In this document: piece by piece, positions 26,136 to 37,601 of the stretch | Position numbering within the stretch: position 1 is the first letter of the stretch | Layout: the number at the start of each line of letters is the position of its first letter | DNA from: Lumnitzera littorea | Taxonomy: Eukaryota; Streptophyta; Magnoliopsida; Myrtales; Combretaceae | Direction of reading: 5' to 3' | Length of the DNA stretch: 64,000 nt | NCBI GenBank assembly: GCA_024138015.1 | Contig: JAMXBB010000010.1 | Location: 9,919,254-9,983,253 of the forward strand | Made by a program: the position numbers and the translations under genes | Notes under the pieces: model-generated | What the model was told of the DNA's origin: nothing | The model's database searches: none | The model's input: only the letters and a program-made list of their open reading frames with translations

Positions 26136-26444
26136 TGTTGATGGTTGATTTTTATCTTGGTGTGCGAATATTTATAAAACATAAAAACGACTATAGGGAG
26201 CGTTAAAGGGTGTTTCGATACGGCCACTTCGATACTTAAGTTAGTTCCTTCATCATATAAAGAGAGAGATATTAAATAGTTATGGTGTTGAGAGAATAGA
26301 AGAGATCTTTTATTTGAGAGTCTTGCTTGGTATTTATAGTGAGTTAATGGGAATTGTATCTGAATTGGATTATTGGACTGTATTCAAGTATTGAGCTAAC
26401 TATTATAAACCTAACTAATAATTATTTAAAAATGCCTATCAACA
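26136..26444 (-). repeat. Downstream (3') LTR of the minus-strand element
   Basis: The 309 bp starts TGTTGATGG and ends CCTATCAACA. It aligns along its whole length with 30396-30578 joined to 33493-33615, for example TTAGTT-CCTTCATCAT-TAAAGAGA, TATGGTGTTGAGAGAATAG, and GAGTTAATGGGAATTGTA. The word AGTCTTGCTTGGTATTTATA marks the site where the other copy is interrupted. Confidence 0.85.
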
Positions 26445-26463
26445 CTTACTTTCTACTTCTTTT
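26445..26463 (-). other. Polypurine tract of the minus-strand element
   Basis: On the minus strand the 19 bases directly before the 3' LTR read AAAGAAGTAGAAAGTAAG with adjacent purines. This is the expected position and composition for the plus-strand primer of an LTR retrotransposon. Confidence 0.55.
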
Positions 26464-26570
26464 GGTAACCAAGTCGAAAAAGAAAGTATTCAGAGAGGTT
26501 GATTTTATAGGATTTTTGGATAAATTTGTAATCCTAGCTTAATAAGGCTAAAGTGCTTCAAGAAGCAAAG

Positions 26571-26998
26571 GCTTGAAAAGGCAAAAGGTGGAAGTGACTG
26601 GAGCACTTATAAATATTGGTATGCCTAGACAGGTGAAGAATTGAAGAGGCAAGAGCAGTTAAAAAGGCAAAAGCACCTAAAAAGGCGAGGGCGCTTAAAG
26701 AGGCGAGGAGTGTTTAGGTAAGGAACATTTAGGCAAGGAGTGCCTGAAGCGATAGATATGCCTGAAGATGTAGAGAGCTCCTGAAGAGGCAAAAGCTTGG
26801 AGAGGCTAACGTACCTGAAAAGGTGAGGGTGCCTGAAGAGGCGGGTATGTCTAAAGAGGCAAAGAGTGCCTAACTTAGAGAGGTTAATGTGCCTGAAAAG
26901 GTTGGGGTGTCTAAAGAGGTGAGGTATGCCTGGAAAGGCAAAAAGCACCTAAAGAGACAAAGGCCTAATGATGCCAATATGGTTAAAAAGGCTAAGGG
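26571..26998. repeat. Degenerate 18-bp tandem repeat array
   Basis: Units of the type AGGCAAAAGCACCTAAAA repeat about 20 times, most clearly at 26646-26720 and 26775-26960, with some copies expanded or shortened. Because 18 is a multiple of three, the minus strand shows a six-residue pattern (LFRHPN, LFRHIN, LSKL) over 107 codons without a stop. I regard this open frame as a by-product of the repeat, not a protein. The array lies just inside the 3' LTR, a place where several plant gypsy lineages carry variable tandem repeats. Confidence 0.85.
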
Positions 26999-28219
26999 AG
27001 TATGCAGGTTGTCTAAACCAAACGTAACCTGTGCTAAGAAGAATCATAAGATAGACTAGTTGACCTCAGGTCTGTTAAAGTATAGGATCTAATAGTTAGC
27101 GTTTTATGGTTTACTTATCATCCGTAGTGCATAGAGCTTAGAGCTATTGAAGAGGTACCCATTAGCAAATTATACTTGTATGGGCTTATGATAGAGGGTG
27201 TTCATTTAGCCCCAGTTTATCTTTGAGCTCTTGCACTCGTCTCCATAGAAACAAACCTTTCATCTATGGGAGTCGGTTTGTAGGTGAGGCTCGAAGTATG
27301 ATAGCTCCCGTACGTGTTTCCACGAACAATGCAATAATAATTAGATAACTTTGTCACATGATTGTCCATTTTCGACTTGAGAGTAAAGCAGACCATTATA
27401 TAAGCTACTATTGCTTGTATCATTAGATTGATAAACACTTTTGTGTGGCCTATAGAGTATTGGCCTGCAATTGTAATGCACGGGATGCATATGTGCTGGA
27501 TCCAGCACCCAAGATGGACGGTAAGCTTTCACGTTTTCATGTGCGCCAATTCAATATTATCAAGGCACGACTTCTATCCATCCACTTTTCATTGGAGTGT
27601 TGTTGTGAAAACTTCCTCAAAGGTAATTAAACAGATTATTGAGCTTATGTTGGAGCCCTTCGGCGACTTTCTTATCCAGTGGCGTATAAAATTGTATAAT
27701 GAAGATCGATAGGCTAAACAATGGTAATGAAGTCATTCCGTTGCAGACTCGTTCTTACTTTAAAGCTCAGAGGCTCTCGCATGAGGCATTGTTCCAATTT
27801 ACATAAATTTTGTTCCATTAGCGTAGAGCTCAGATCTTGCTGGGAAACAACTTGGCATAGCCGATCTCTAGCTAGGCATTGTTGGGATGGGTATAGCCTG
27901 GCCTTAAATACCTCTGTGCTGCTATGAATTGATTGTAATGAGAGCTCGACAAGGAGCTCGGACTGCATTGCCAAACCATAAACGACTGAAGACATACTAC
28001 AGCAATCATATGTGGTGTTCGGTGCCTATTAAGCAATTTAAAAGCACTTCAAATTTTCAATAGCTCAGATTGGAACCCCCTGATGCTCGATAGCTTTTGA
28101 ATTGTAGCGCCTCAGTTCACTTCTACGAATTTATCTCAGTGAACCATTATCTCATCAAGTTAGCTCAGTGATGGAGTCCCCTTAGCTTTTGCTCATTGCA
28201 GTTGTTTCCAGCCTTGCTT
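26999..28219 (-). other. Internal region of the LTR element, no domain seen
   Basis: Several short frames overlap on both strands (for example 27428-27712 and 27714-27995), but none gives a recognisable gag, protease or polymerase motif. GC content is higher than in the flanks. Confidence 0.5.
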
Positions 28220-29510
28220 TCATCAAGCTCGGCTATTAAGTTATCGCAAGCTCGGACATGTTTTGTCATTGTTTGTCGTAATTGCATCATGCTCCAATTT
28301 GGTAAGCAAAATCCACTCATCATGCAAGTAAATAGCTTAGATAGATGTTCAATTGATTGGACTTCAAATCATTTACATGGCCATCGCTATGTTCAGCTTG
28401 GACTCGGTGCTCAACAAAAATATGAATGTTCGACTTCTTAGCTATTCGGCACAAGTCTTAGAATTTTGGCTATTCGGCCACGGTACGTGGTGACTTTGTG
28501 CGACTTGAACAAAGAGCTCAGCATCTATTCATGTTACCTCTAAATACTTGATCAGAACTTGTTTGGTGGCTTGCTCTCTACACTTGGCTACGTTAAATAA
28601 TATAGCTCAATTGGTATCAGCTCTTCGGCAAGGAATTCGGAAACAGGTTAGCTTGTCAGAGAGCATAAATCGTAGGCTCGTCTTAAGCACTATGCTTGGT
28701 ATAGATGGAGCTTTGAAGCATTGTAGAAAATGTGTCTCATCTTTAGCAGTTGTTTGGATGTCACTTGGCCTCTCGCATGTCGAGAAAAACTTGAAAATTT
28801 AGCTTCGACAACTACCTGACTAGCCATGCTCGGTGGCGTTGTATTCATGCTTGACACTCGACAGTTGTTCTGTTGCTTGTAGTTAGGTTGGCAGTTGGTT
28901 CCTTAATAAAAGCAACTCAACATTTTGAGTTACTTAGCCAACTTGAAGTTATTCGGCACATTTGGAGGCTGATAGAAAAGCTTGGCGTTAGTTTCTTGAG
29001 CAATGACTTAGCGACTCGGCTCCTTGGATCACAACAGCTCGACACACACAAATAAGGAGCTTCTTAATAGGATTACAAATTGTGCAGATTAACTCGGATG
29101 CTTTAGATTTCACATGTACTCATTAGCTTAGACACACTCGGCATCACGGCTACTTACCAGCCAATAGAAATCTCGGCATCAAATAGCCCAGCATCATTTT
29201 CTTAAGCAGCTACCCGACGACTCAGCATGACCATGAATTTAGATTACTCAGCCACGGTACTTAAGGACTTCGATAGCTCGGATAAGTACTTACAGCTACT
29301 AAAAAATACTGTTGCTGCTACTCGTTACTATGGAAGCTGGACACTCTTGGCTTTTTGCTCTACCATTAGGAGCTCGAAAGTCGGGGTTGGCAATTTAGCG
29401 AAGAGAAGCTCGCACAAGTCGGCAGATTTGGAGGTACTCGGCATCCTCGAGGTTTTTCTACTCACTTGTAGCTCGGCATGCATGGAGTAACTCGGCATCC
29501 CTGCTTTTTG
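28220..29510. repeat. Spaced TCGGC motif array inside the LTR element
   Basis: Words of the form AGCTCGGC, ACTCGGCA or ATTCGGC recur at about 28226, 28444, 28469, 28623, 28951, 29012, 29132, 29172, 29276, 29412, 29436, 29470 and 29490, plus near-matches such as CTCGGA, CTCGGT and CTCAGC. Spacing is irregular, roughly 20-200 bp. The density is far above the rest of this AT-rich window. The sequence between motifs is not obviously repeated. Confidence 0.6.
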
Positions 29511-30382
29511 GCTCACTTGGCATAGTTCTACCTTCCATACTACAGATGAACAACTCAGTAAAAACTAGCAATTTGGCATAATAGTATATGCATAATATCC
29601 TTAATTTGTAGTCTACCTTCTCTGTAAATAGCGTCACTTGTATATGCATCTGTTATGAAGTCATTTTGCTTCATGATGGTCACTTTGAGTTCATGAGAGA
29701 ACTTCTTGGTGTCAGATATTGGAGTGTATATTTCATAGTTGTCATCTTCATCGTTTGAGAGTGACAATGTTAGAAGAACACTTCTTGTGGGACACAATTG
29801 CTAGTTCCAAGGGCTGTGTTGGACACAATGCTATTCGTCTAGAACATAAAAGGACGACCCATGTGGAGAGAGAAAGATGGCAAAATAATTATGGAGAAGG
29901 CAAAATAATCTTTCTTCTATGTTTGGTGTTCGTGGCATAATATAACCACAACAGTACTATCAAAATAGAATTTGTTTTAAAATGGAGAATCGGTCTCTTT
30001 GATATACCGTGTGGTAGCAGTTATTAGAGATGGTTTTCGTGCCACAAATCTCTTCAAAGTATGATACAATAGCAGTTGCACCCTCAAAGAAACTGTCCAT
30101 TGAAATAAAGACATCACAGAAAAATCTACTAAACCACGAGAAAAGAAGCATCTATATGCAAATTTGGAAGAGAAGGGAAAAGTCCATGCAGCCAACCAGA
30201 TTTAGAGAAATTTATAAAGCAAAAATGAACCATTAAACTATGAATTAATTTTCTAGAATTTCAAGCGGAAACGGAGAAAGCTACACATATCAAACTGAAT
30301 TTGGAAGAATCTTCTCAAGAAGAGATATTATCTTGTTTCATTAAAGATTATGATTACGTCTTGCTTACTTTCTCATTCCCAT

Positions 30383-30395
30383 AGACAACGCCAAT
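30383..30395 (-). other. Primer-binding-site region of the minus-strand element
   Basis: Directly inside the upstream LTR, the minus strand reads ATTGGCGTTGTCTATGGGAA. Plant Ty3/gypsy elements often have TTGGCGCCGTCTGTGGGAA here. The three differences are transitions, as expected for decay of methylated DNA. It fixes the element's orientation. Confidence 0.65.
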
Positions 30396-30578
30396 TATTG
30401 ATGGTTCATTTTCGTTCCTGTGTATGGATACCTGCAAAACATGAAAATAACTACGGGGGGTATCAGAGGGTGCTCTGGTGTGACTACTCCGATGCCTAAG
30501 TTAGTTTCCTTATCATGTAAAGAGACAAATATCAAGCAATTATGGTGTTAAGAGAATGGAGGTCCTTTACCTAGGAGT
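30396..30578 (-). repeat. Upstream (5') LTR, distal part before the nested insertion
   Basis: It aligns with 26136-26320 of the other LTR and ends with GGAGT at 30574-30578, which is repeated on the far side of the nested insertion. The first bases read TATTGATGG, so the canonical TG has mutated to TA. Confidence 0.85.
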
Positions 30579-32702
30579 TGTTATGCTTTGAAATTGTAAA
30601 GTCGTAACAGTCCCGCCGTATAAACTATTCTATGATAGTAACTAGCTTTATAGTACCTATCATAGATAGGATTTACACAAGGCATTAGCGACTCCTCGCT
30701 TTGAAATAAACAATTCAATTAAGAATTTAGCTAAAGTTATAATAAGTGTTAAAACTTTAAGTCAATATATCTAATTACATGTACATTCCCGTAGAATTCC
30801 CAAGTGATTCTACATCATATCATAACAGCTAGTTAGTTTACATATTATACATTAGTTCTTCATCTTAAAGATTCTAACAAGACTTTAAACAAAAGCTTGA
30901 TCATAAATGGGTCGATTCTCACTCCTCCAGAGTTTTAAAAGAGAACTAACCTTGGATAGTTGTAACGTGACATAATTAATCAGAAGTCAGGATCTACAAA
31001 AGGATCTATACGGGTATAAATAACTATAGCTTAGTAAGTTGAATTAGAGACTCATGAATGTATATAAATATAAACAAGATTATCAAGCAATTATTTGCAT
31101 GCAATGCAATAAGCAAATGTCATAACATAACGTAGTCCGGTCCATTGCGAAATCAAAGTAATTTCACCTGCTCTAATCTGGGTTGAGGAGTTTTTATGTT
31201 ATGCAACAGCTTATAACCAAACCCAAGTTTGTATAATAGAGACATTACTCCTCTTAAGACTATCCTTCGAACCAATGCTCTCATCTTCAGCGCTACCTCC
31301 TCTCCTATCACTTAATTTGGCTAAGGATGAGGAAAAGATCAAATTGCTATCTAGAGCTATCTTTTTTTAAGGTATCGTTGTTTGGTTGGAGAATCCTAAT
31401 GATTCCCTAAAAGGTTGCAATGCATGACAATTTAAGGTATTAGGGTCGATTAGGATTAGGTTCCATTTAGGGTGTTCAGACAATTTTACACCAATCCAGT
31501 CATAATAATCATTAATCACAACACAAATTCTAACACGAAGTCAGATACACAAGCACATACATAAAACTACTTACAATCATAATCATATACAATCCGAAGT
31601 CTCCAAGTAACCTAAAATAGTATTCCAAATACGGTGAAGTAATAAACTCAACTTACTTGGAATTTTCGGTTACTCAATTACTTAATTGCAAGTTGATTCG
31701 TCTCCGAGTATTTTGTAATATAAATACATCTTTTTAGTACTTATACTTTGATGATACATATCCTAAGTTATAATATAACTTACTTCTCCATATATACCTA
31801 TTATTTACTAATGATTCACTCTACATTAGCTCGGGGTTTGGTTTCTGAATTAGATTCCAGTTTTGGTTCTAAATTGTTTTTAACTACGAGAATCCTAAAT
31901 ACGCTCAAATCCTAATGTGAGATTAATCACATTAAACTTGAGTATTCTAATATCATACTGGGTCTTAATTTAATATTCTAACTTATTTGGTACATTTTAA
32001 TCGTAATTGGAGTATCAGATTTACTTTCAATATGAGAAAATTTTACATTTCTGATTCAATTACCTAAAATTAATTTTTTGTACCAGATTTATTTGTACTG
32101 ATATTATTATTATATTATCTAATTTAACCAATTATTTCATATTTATTAAAATCCCAATTTCACATATTACTAGATTTCCCACAATTATCACATAATTCCT
32201 GTATTAATTACAATTAACACTTCAAATGTTAGGATTAGATTTCCTCATTAGAGATTAATGTCCTTAAACATATAATTACCCTCTAATTTAGTAATTAATC
32301 ATTTAATCACTTAATTAATCCAAAATTACCTATTTTCTCATCATTTTAGGGCTAAAAATTACTTAAAATTTTCGAAAATTAATTTTAGAAAAATGGCTTT
32401 ATAACACTGTTCTATATTACTCAAGTATTCTATAAAAAAAAAATTGAGCCCCAAACTACACTCCTAAGCCTATTTATTTTCAATTCTAAATATATTCGGT
32501 TTTATCTAATTTTTCAAGAACCCTATATTTACAGGCGTGATTAAACTTAATCACTATTTTTTCCTAAATTTACATACAATAAAATATTAGAAAAATAAAT
32601 TTCAAAATCGGGGGAGATATGAACTCACCTAGCTTGTAAGATTTTTGACCTCTAACACCGGTTTAGGTGTGTCGATCGGTCCAGGTGGCGAGTTTGGAGT
32701 AG

Positions 32703-32726
32703 GGTGGTGGTGGTGGTGGTGGTGGT
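32703..32726 (+). repeat. (GGT)8 microsatellite
   Basis: Eight uninterrupted GGT units lie within the transcribed-side part of the solo LTR. Family 1 copy A has only the short inverse theme CCACCACTACT near 16711-16721, so the run probably expanded in this copy. Confidence 0.9.
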
Positions 32727-32768
32727 TCGGTTTCAGGTGGTAGTGGTGTGTGGCTTCGGCTTACTTGC

Positions 32769-32779
32769 CTTATTTATAC
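32769..32779 (-). promoter_or_regulatory. TATA-like box of family 1 LTR copy B
   Basis: On the minus strand it reads TGTATAAATAAGG, at the position equivalent to the TATA box of copy A (16653). Confidence 0.5.
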
Positions 32780-33492
32780 AGATTTAGGAAAATAATTTTA
32801 AAACCCTAATTTTTTTCTCTCAATTTCGGTTTTCTCAATTTCTTTCAGCTCCTAATTGACCAAATGAGCTCTGAAAATTTTCTTATTATTTATAAGGTCA
32901 TGTAAGATTTGTTGTGTATTAATTAAGACAAGATAAGGCCCATATCCTTTCCATTTTGCCTTTTTTAGTGTTTGTTTTTTATTGGTTAATATTTGTTTCT
33001 TACTCCCTGACTTGCCATGACTACTTTTTGAATTGTTCTCTACCATTCTGAATTTTTATTGATTTTTTAATAATTTTCTTTAATTATTTAGCAATTTTCT
33101 AGTAAATTTTGGGCAATTTAAGTAATTTCGTGTATTTTTACCTACATGTAAATACATGTGGAGTATAAGTATACACTCCTAATTATTATTTAGGTCATTT
33201 TATGATTTTTAGTATACATATAATCTATCTGTAGTAATTTATTAATTATCGAAATACATTTTACGTACTTTCGATAAATAACGAGTAATACATTTAAAAT
33301 TTAAAAATTTTATATATTTTTTATTTTATTACTTATTTTCTTAAATTTAAACTTACATTGTCACTTTTACTAATATTTGTAGCTTTAGTTTATTATTTAG
33401 GTTTGATCGGATTCTTTAACCGATCGTTCTAAATTTTGTGTACTAAATTCAATCTTACGGTTACTTGGCTTATCTTTAGAGCTTATAGGAGT

Positions 33493-33615
33493 CTTGCTTA
33501 GTATTTATAATGAGTTAATGGGAATTGTACCTGGATTGGATTATTGAACAGGGTTCAAGTGTTGGGCTGATTACTATATGCTCACATAATAATTATTCAA
33601 AAATGCCAATCAACA
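33493..33615 (-). repeat. Upstream (5') LTR, proximal part after the nested insertion
   Basis: It continues the LTR alignment with 26322-26444 (CTTGCTTAGTATTTATAATG onward) and ends CCAATCAACA. Together with 30396-30578 it makes up about 306 bp. Confidence 0.85.
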
Positions 33616-34788
33616 AGTCATACATAACCTTTTATAATCATAGATAGGTCTAATTTTAAGAACCACTTTGATGTATCCTATTGTTTCTATAGAAGAACTC
33701 GTAAACACCGTATCTTACTGCAAATTGTTTCATTAGATGTTGGAAACCTATCCTTGTAACTAAACTTAGGTAAGGGCCGGTTTCGAACCGTGAACCAGCT
33801 TGGCTCGTTAGTGGCTCGATCGAACCGCCTGGCTTTTAAGACCTAAGCGGTTTGCTTGGGAGGAATTGTTCAACTTAACGGTTCAAGGACTGCCTCATTA
33901 TAAAAAATAAAATTTGGTCGGTAAAAAAGACCACCCCCACCACCCCCTACCCCCTGTCCTTTTTATTTTTATTCTTATTCTTATTCCGTAAAATTTAAAA
34001 TTTGTAGCATCGAACCACTTAAAATTTTAAATTTCAAAATTCAAATGATGCATTCATACATTTTTCAGTCCTTATAAATAACAATTTTAGGCCTAGCAGT
34101 AACACTTACTTTACAAACTAATTAAATCTTTCTAACTCCAACCATTCTACCTTAAAATTTTTTTCAGTTGCGAAACATTATTAGAAATATTTCCTTCTAC
34201 TAACTACAAATTTCTATGCGTAATTCTCCATTCCACTGCACAAAACAATTTGTATTAGCAAATAACACTAATATACACATACCTACTATATAATTTTTGT
34301 TTTATTTTCTCTTACATATTATTTTTGTCTTTCACTCATTAATATTTTCACTAATGGAAAAATTCTTGTACCATACCTTTTCCAATAAAAAAACACGGTT
34401 CATCATCTGGTAATAAAAATAAGGTAAGGGTGTTGGAATTTCCAATACGTCGTCTACGCCACTACGGTTTGAGGACGTTCAAGTGTACTCGAAAAACGAG
34501 TATGACCTGAATGAGTAAAGAACACACAATATGGCTGAGAATGTAGAAGAAGAATTTACATAACCTCCGAGCTTCAATGTAGAACCTTATCGCATGAGTA
34601 ATTAGGGCATACCACCTCCAAGTTTTGATGTTGAACATCAATGTATGAGTTATGAGGGCACGCTACCTCCCGGTTTTGAACCTCTATGCATGAGTGTCCT
34701 TAAACATCATATTAGATTCGAACATCTTCGTCTGAATGCCCTTGCATGACCCGTAGGATTTAAACCTTCACGGATGAGTTGTCCTGCA

Positions 34789-34836
34789 AGCATGTTCGAG
34801 GATGAGTTATCTTGCAAGCATATTCGAGGATGAGGA
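34789..34836. repeat. Short tandem duplication inside the hAT element
   Basis: The theme CTTGCAAGCATRTTCGAGGATGAG occurs twice back to back, part of a loose series of ATGAGT-containing segments between 34590 and 34840. It may be a decayed leader or N-terminal coding region of the transposase. Confidence 0.6.
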
Positions 34837-35295
34837 GGGCGACATAAAAATTATTCTTGAAACAAAAGAGTAACATATGAGACAATGTGGGCCCAGTAGT
34901 TTAAGACCATCCGGTTCAGATAAGTCCCCTAAACCCGATAAGTCTAATATTTTTACTACTCATTTCTATAAAAGTACAGAAAAAAAGGGAGAATTCGAAG
35001 ACATTTTGCAACTACTGCAGTGCGAGTTGCTCGTAGAAAACGAGAGAGAGACATGGTACCCTTAACAGGTACTTAAGGTCGAAGCATCTTGGAGAGGTAG
35101 GAATAGATAGAACATAGCAATAGATTGCTTGAGGCGGTGGTTCATCCGAACAAATGCTAATGAGGTATGATGAAGAGAGGCATAAATATAACCTGGCACA
35201 ATATCTAGCAAACATGTATGTCTCATTCAACATGGGTACATCATAATGGCAAAGTCGATAGTAGCGGGAGACATTCAACCCTAACTTACGATAGC

Positions 35296-36916
35296 TTAGC
35301 CGTAGAATGATAACTCGAGTTACGCAGGAGTTTTACCACAAAGGTAAGAGGGAGCTCGTAGATAAGTTTGCTTCCCTTAATACACAAGTGTTCATATGTG
35401 CAAACATATGGACGGATCCTTTTCGTAATAATTCTTATATGGGTGTTACTGTTCACTGGGTAGACGATAATTAGCAATTTAATAAACAACTATTGGCTTT
35501 AAGGGTATTTAATGATCGATATACGGTGCAAAACACTTATAAAATTATTAGAGAAATCTTAAATGAATATGGATTAGTGAGGAAAATTTTTTCTATTGGT
35601 TTTGATAATGCAACTGCTAATATTGCATCAATATTTGGTGTGCAAAGTTATTGTCAACCAACGTTGGGGGCATTTTTTTCCACATACGTTGTGCATGTCA
35701 TATTCTTAACTTGTGTGTTAAGGATGACATTATAGTTTTGTATGACAGTATAGCTCCGATCAAGAACATTGTCAAGACAAAAACAGATAAGCCATCCCTT
35801 CATAAAAAGTGGAGGAACTTTTGCATCGAGCGTGAGAAGAAACTTCGGAAGTTTAAGATAGATGTGCAATATCGCTAGAACTCGACTTACGAGTTGTTGC
35901 ATAACACAGTTCCTTGTAGCAAATTGCTATGTGACTTCGTAATGTATAATATATAGGGAGTTGATATTTTCTCCAGTAATTGGGATATTTACATTAAATT
36001 ACTTAAAGATTTGAAATTTTTTCATGATGCTACTAAAACTTTTTCACAAGTTTACAGGTTCAATATTCACTTGTTTATTATGTTAGCCGTCAGTATGCTT
36101 GGCGTGCTAGTTCAGGCCCATGAGGATCCAAACCTACACGTATGCGTATACAATATGACGTTGAAGTGGTAACTTATTATAAAGAAATTCCTCATATTTA
36201 TCTCGTAACAACTATTCTAAACCTTTGTTGTAAATTTGAATTATTATCAATGTATTTGAAAACTTATTATAGTACATTCAAGATCTAACGATTCTCAAGA
36301 TGTGTATAGCTTGGAAGAATAGCAATAAGTGTTGGCAGCGACGACCAATATAGAGAAGATGCTCAACTGCTATTAAGGTTAGTACGGTGGCTAGTCATCA
36401 GTCTCTCCTTCACTATGCACCAAGGAGTAGCATTACTCTTTTATGGGTGAGCAGTTATTGGCACAAAAATTGAACAGGCAACGGTCTAGTAGTCTAATGT
36501 CTGAGATGCAGCATTATACCAATATAAATTTCGAGTTTTTGGAAAATATCTCCATCAAGGACTTCGATATTTTAGAGTAGTGGTAAAGGCATAGAAGGGA
36601 CTATCTACTATTATCTTGCATTGCTCGTGAAGTGCTTGCTACTCCAGCTTCAACGGTTGCTGTTGAGAAAGCGTTTAGTACAGTAGGCTTGATTGTCAAT
36701 GAACGCCAAGCCTTCCTATCTGTTGTCAATGTTGAGGCAAATGCTTGCATAGAAAATTGGTGCAAGGCGAGCTATAGACGACAAGAACTATGCGGGACAT
36801 CAAGTGAAGAGGATGATTACTTTAGTGACTGGAACCGATTTGATGGAAGCTTAAGCTCACCTGCGGGTTCCACTCCTATGTACAAACATGAACAATTACT
36901 TCAAGATGATATATAG
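35296..36916 (+). pseudogene. hAT transposase pseudogene
   Basis: Recognisable parts occur in family order. First come a segment with FICANIWTDPF and MGVTVHWVDD (35380-35470), then FDNATANIASI (about 35600), then after a +1 shift IRCACHILNLCVKDD (near 35690), the catalytic-domain motif around H-x2-C-x2-H. The insertion-domain region (NSTYELL, KFFHDATKTFSQVY) follows. The C-terminal dimerisation domain is 36632-36916 (ATPASTVAVEKAFSTVG, then IENW). In-frame stops lie at 35472, 35877, 35955 and 36577. No BED zinc finger is visible upstream. It resembles RICESLEEPER/Ac-like plant proteins but is inactive. Confidence 0.9.
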
Positions 36917-37601
36917 TAATTTTTCTTTTCATCCTTTACGAAAATGTTTTATCACGTAGAAAAGCTTTTTTTCTAATTGTCCAAAAAAATTAAATGGTAT
37001 GATTTTCCCAAAAGTGCTGATATAGCATTAGGTTTTTCTAAATTATGACCAACTAAAATTATTTTCATTCAAAAAATTTAATTTGGATAGTCACGTACAT
37101 TTTGATGCTTTTCTGAAAACGTAAAATTGATTAACAAATTAAAGGTTTTCTAAAAATTTAAACCAAACTACAGTGGTTTGATTCCGATTAGAGGATACAT
37201 AGGCACCTTTTAGGTGACCTTAAAATACTATAAAAAATATTTTTTCTCCAATCACTTCATTCTATTAAATCAAATTAGGACATTAGGTATTCATAGTGTA
37301 AGAGACTTTTTTGTATTTTATTTTCTTTCCGTTTTAAATGTATATTTTATGGACAAATTGAAGAAAAAAAAATGGTTGAAGGATCGGTAAGGCGAGAAGG
37401 AAAAAAAAAATAATGTAAAGGCTTAGGAGAGAGGACAAAAAAAAAAAGGTTTAAGGGCTGTGAACTAGCGCTTGAACCGGTAGGCCACTTGAACCGGCCT
37501 TGAATCGCCGACTCACGGGCCAGTCACAGTTCAATGTGATCTTCACCCGTGAATTGACAATTCAGGGTCGGTCCGAACCGTCACCCAGGTTTACTTGCAA
37601 C

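Larger units (their letters stand above)
30579..33487 (-). mobile_element. Solo LTR of family 1, copy B, nested in the LTR element
   Basis: The 2909-bp insert begins TGTTATGC and ends GCTTATA; reading CA as mutated to TA would give the usual TG...CA ends. It is flanked by a perfect 5-bp target duplication GGAGT (30574-30578 and 33488-33492), and the host LTR resumes exactly at that point. It matches family 1 copy A (15990-22172) in reverse. It holds no coding domain, no second LTR and no primer site, so it is a solo LTR left after recombination. On the minus strand it has a TATA-like box at 32769-32779 and a (GGT)8 run at 32703-32726. Confidence 0.85.
26131..33620 (-). mobile_element. Non-autonomous LTR retrotransposon (minus strand), split by a nested LTR
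   Basis: The element runs from TGTTGATGG (26136) to CCAATCAACA (33615), with imperfect inverted ends. It is flanked by GGTCA (26131-26135) and AGTCA (33616-33620), a target duplication with one mismatch. The LTRs are 309 bp and about 306 bp. Next to the upstream LTR the minus strand reads TTGGCGTTGTCTATGGGAA, close to the TTGGCGCCGTCTGTGGGAA primer-binding context known from plant Ty3/gypsy elements. A purine-rich tract borders the other LTR. The internal 3951 bp contains no gag, protease, integrase or reverse transcriptase that I recognise. It has an 18-bp tandem array and a spaced TCGGC array instead. It would have needed proteins from another element to move. Confidence 0.8.
33753..37601 (+). 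mobile_element. hAT DNA transposon, structurally complete but decayed
   Basis: The 3833-bp element (33761-37593) is bordered by 8-bp target duplications CTTGTAAC and CTTGCAAC (7 of 8 identical). The terminal inverted repeats are TAAACTTAGGT and ACCCAGGTTTA (imperfect). Inside both ends are clusters of GGTTCGAACCG-type palindromes (33781-33900 and 37460-37590), typical subterminal binding sites for hAT transposases. It carries a plus-strand transposase broken by stops and a frameshift. Eight-base duplications and the transposase family agree on the hAT assignment. Confidence 0.9.

Noticed and set aside
26625..26948. 107-codon minus-strand frame rich in LFRH repeats as a repeat protein
   Set aside because: The periodicity comes from the 18-bp DNA repeat inside a non-autonomous retrotransposon. 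There is no start context, no conserved domain, and similar frames exist on the other strand.
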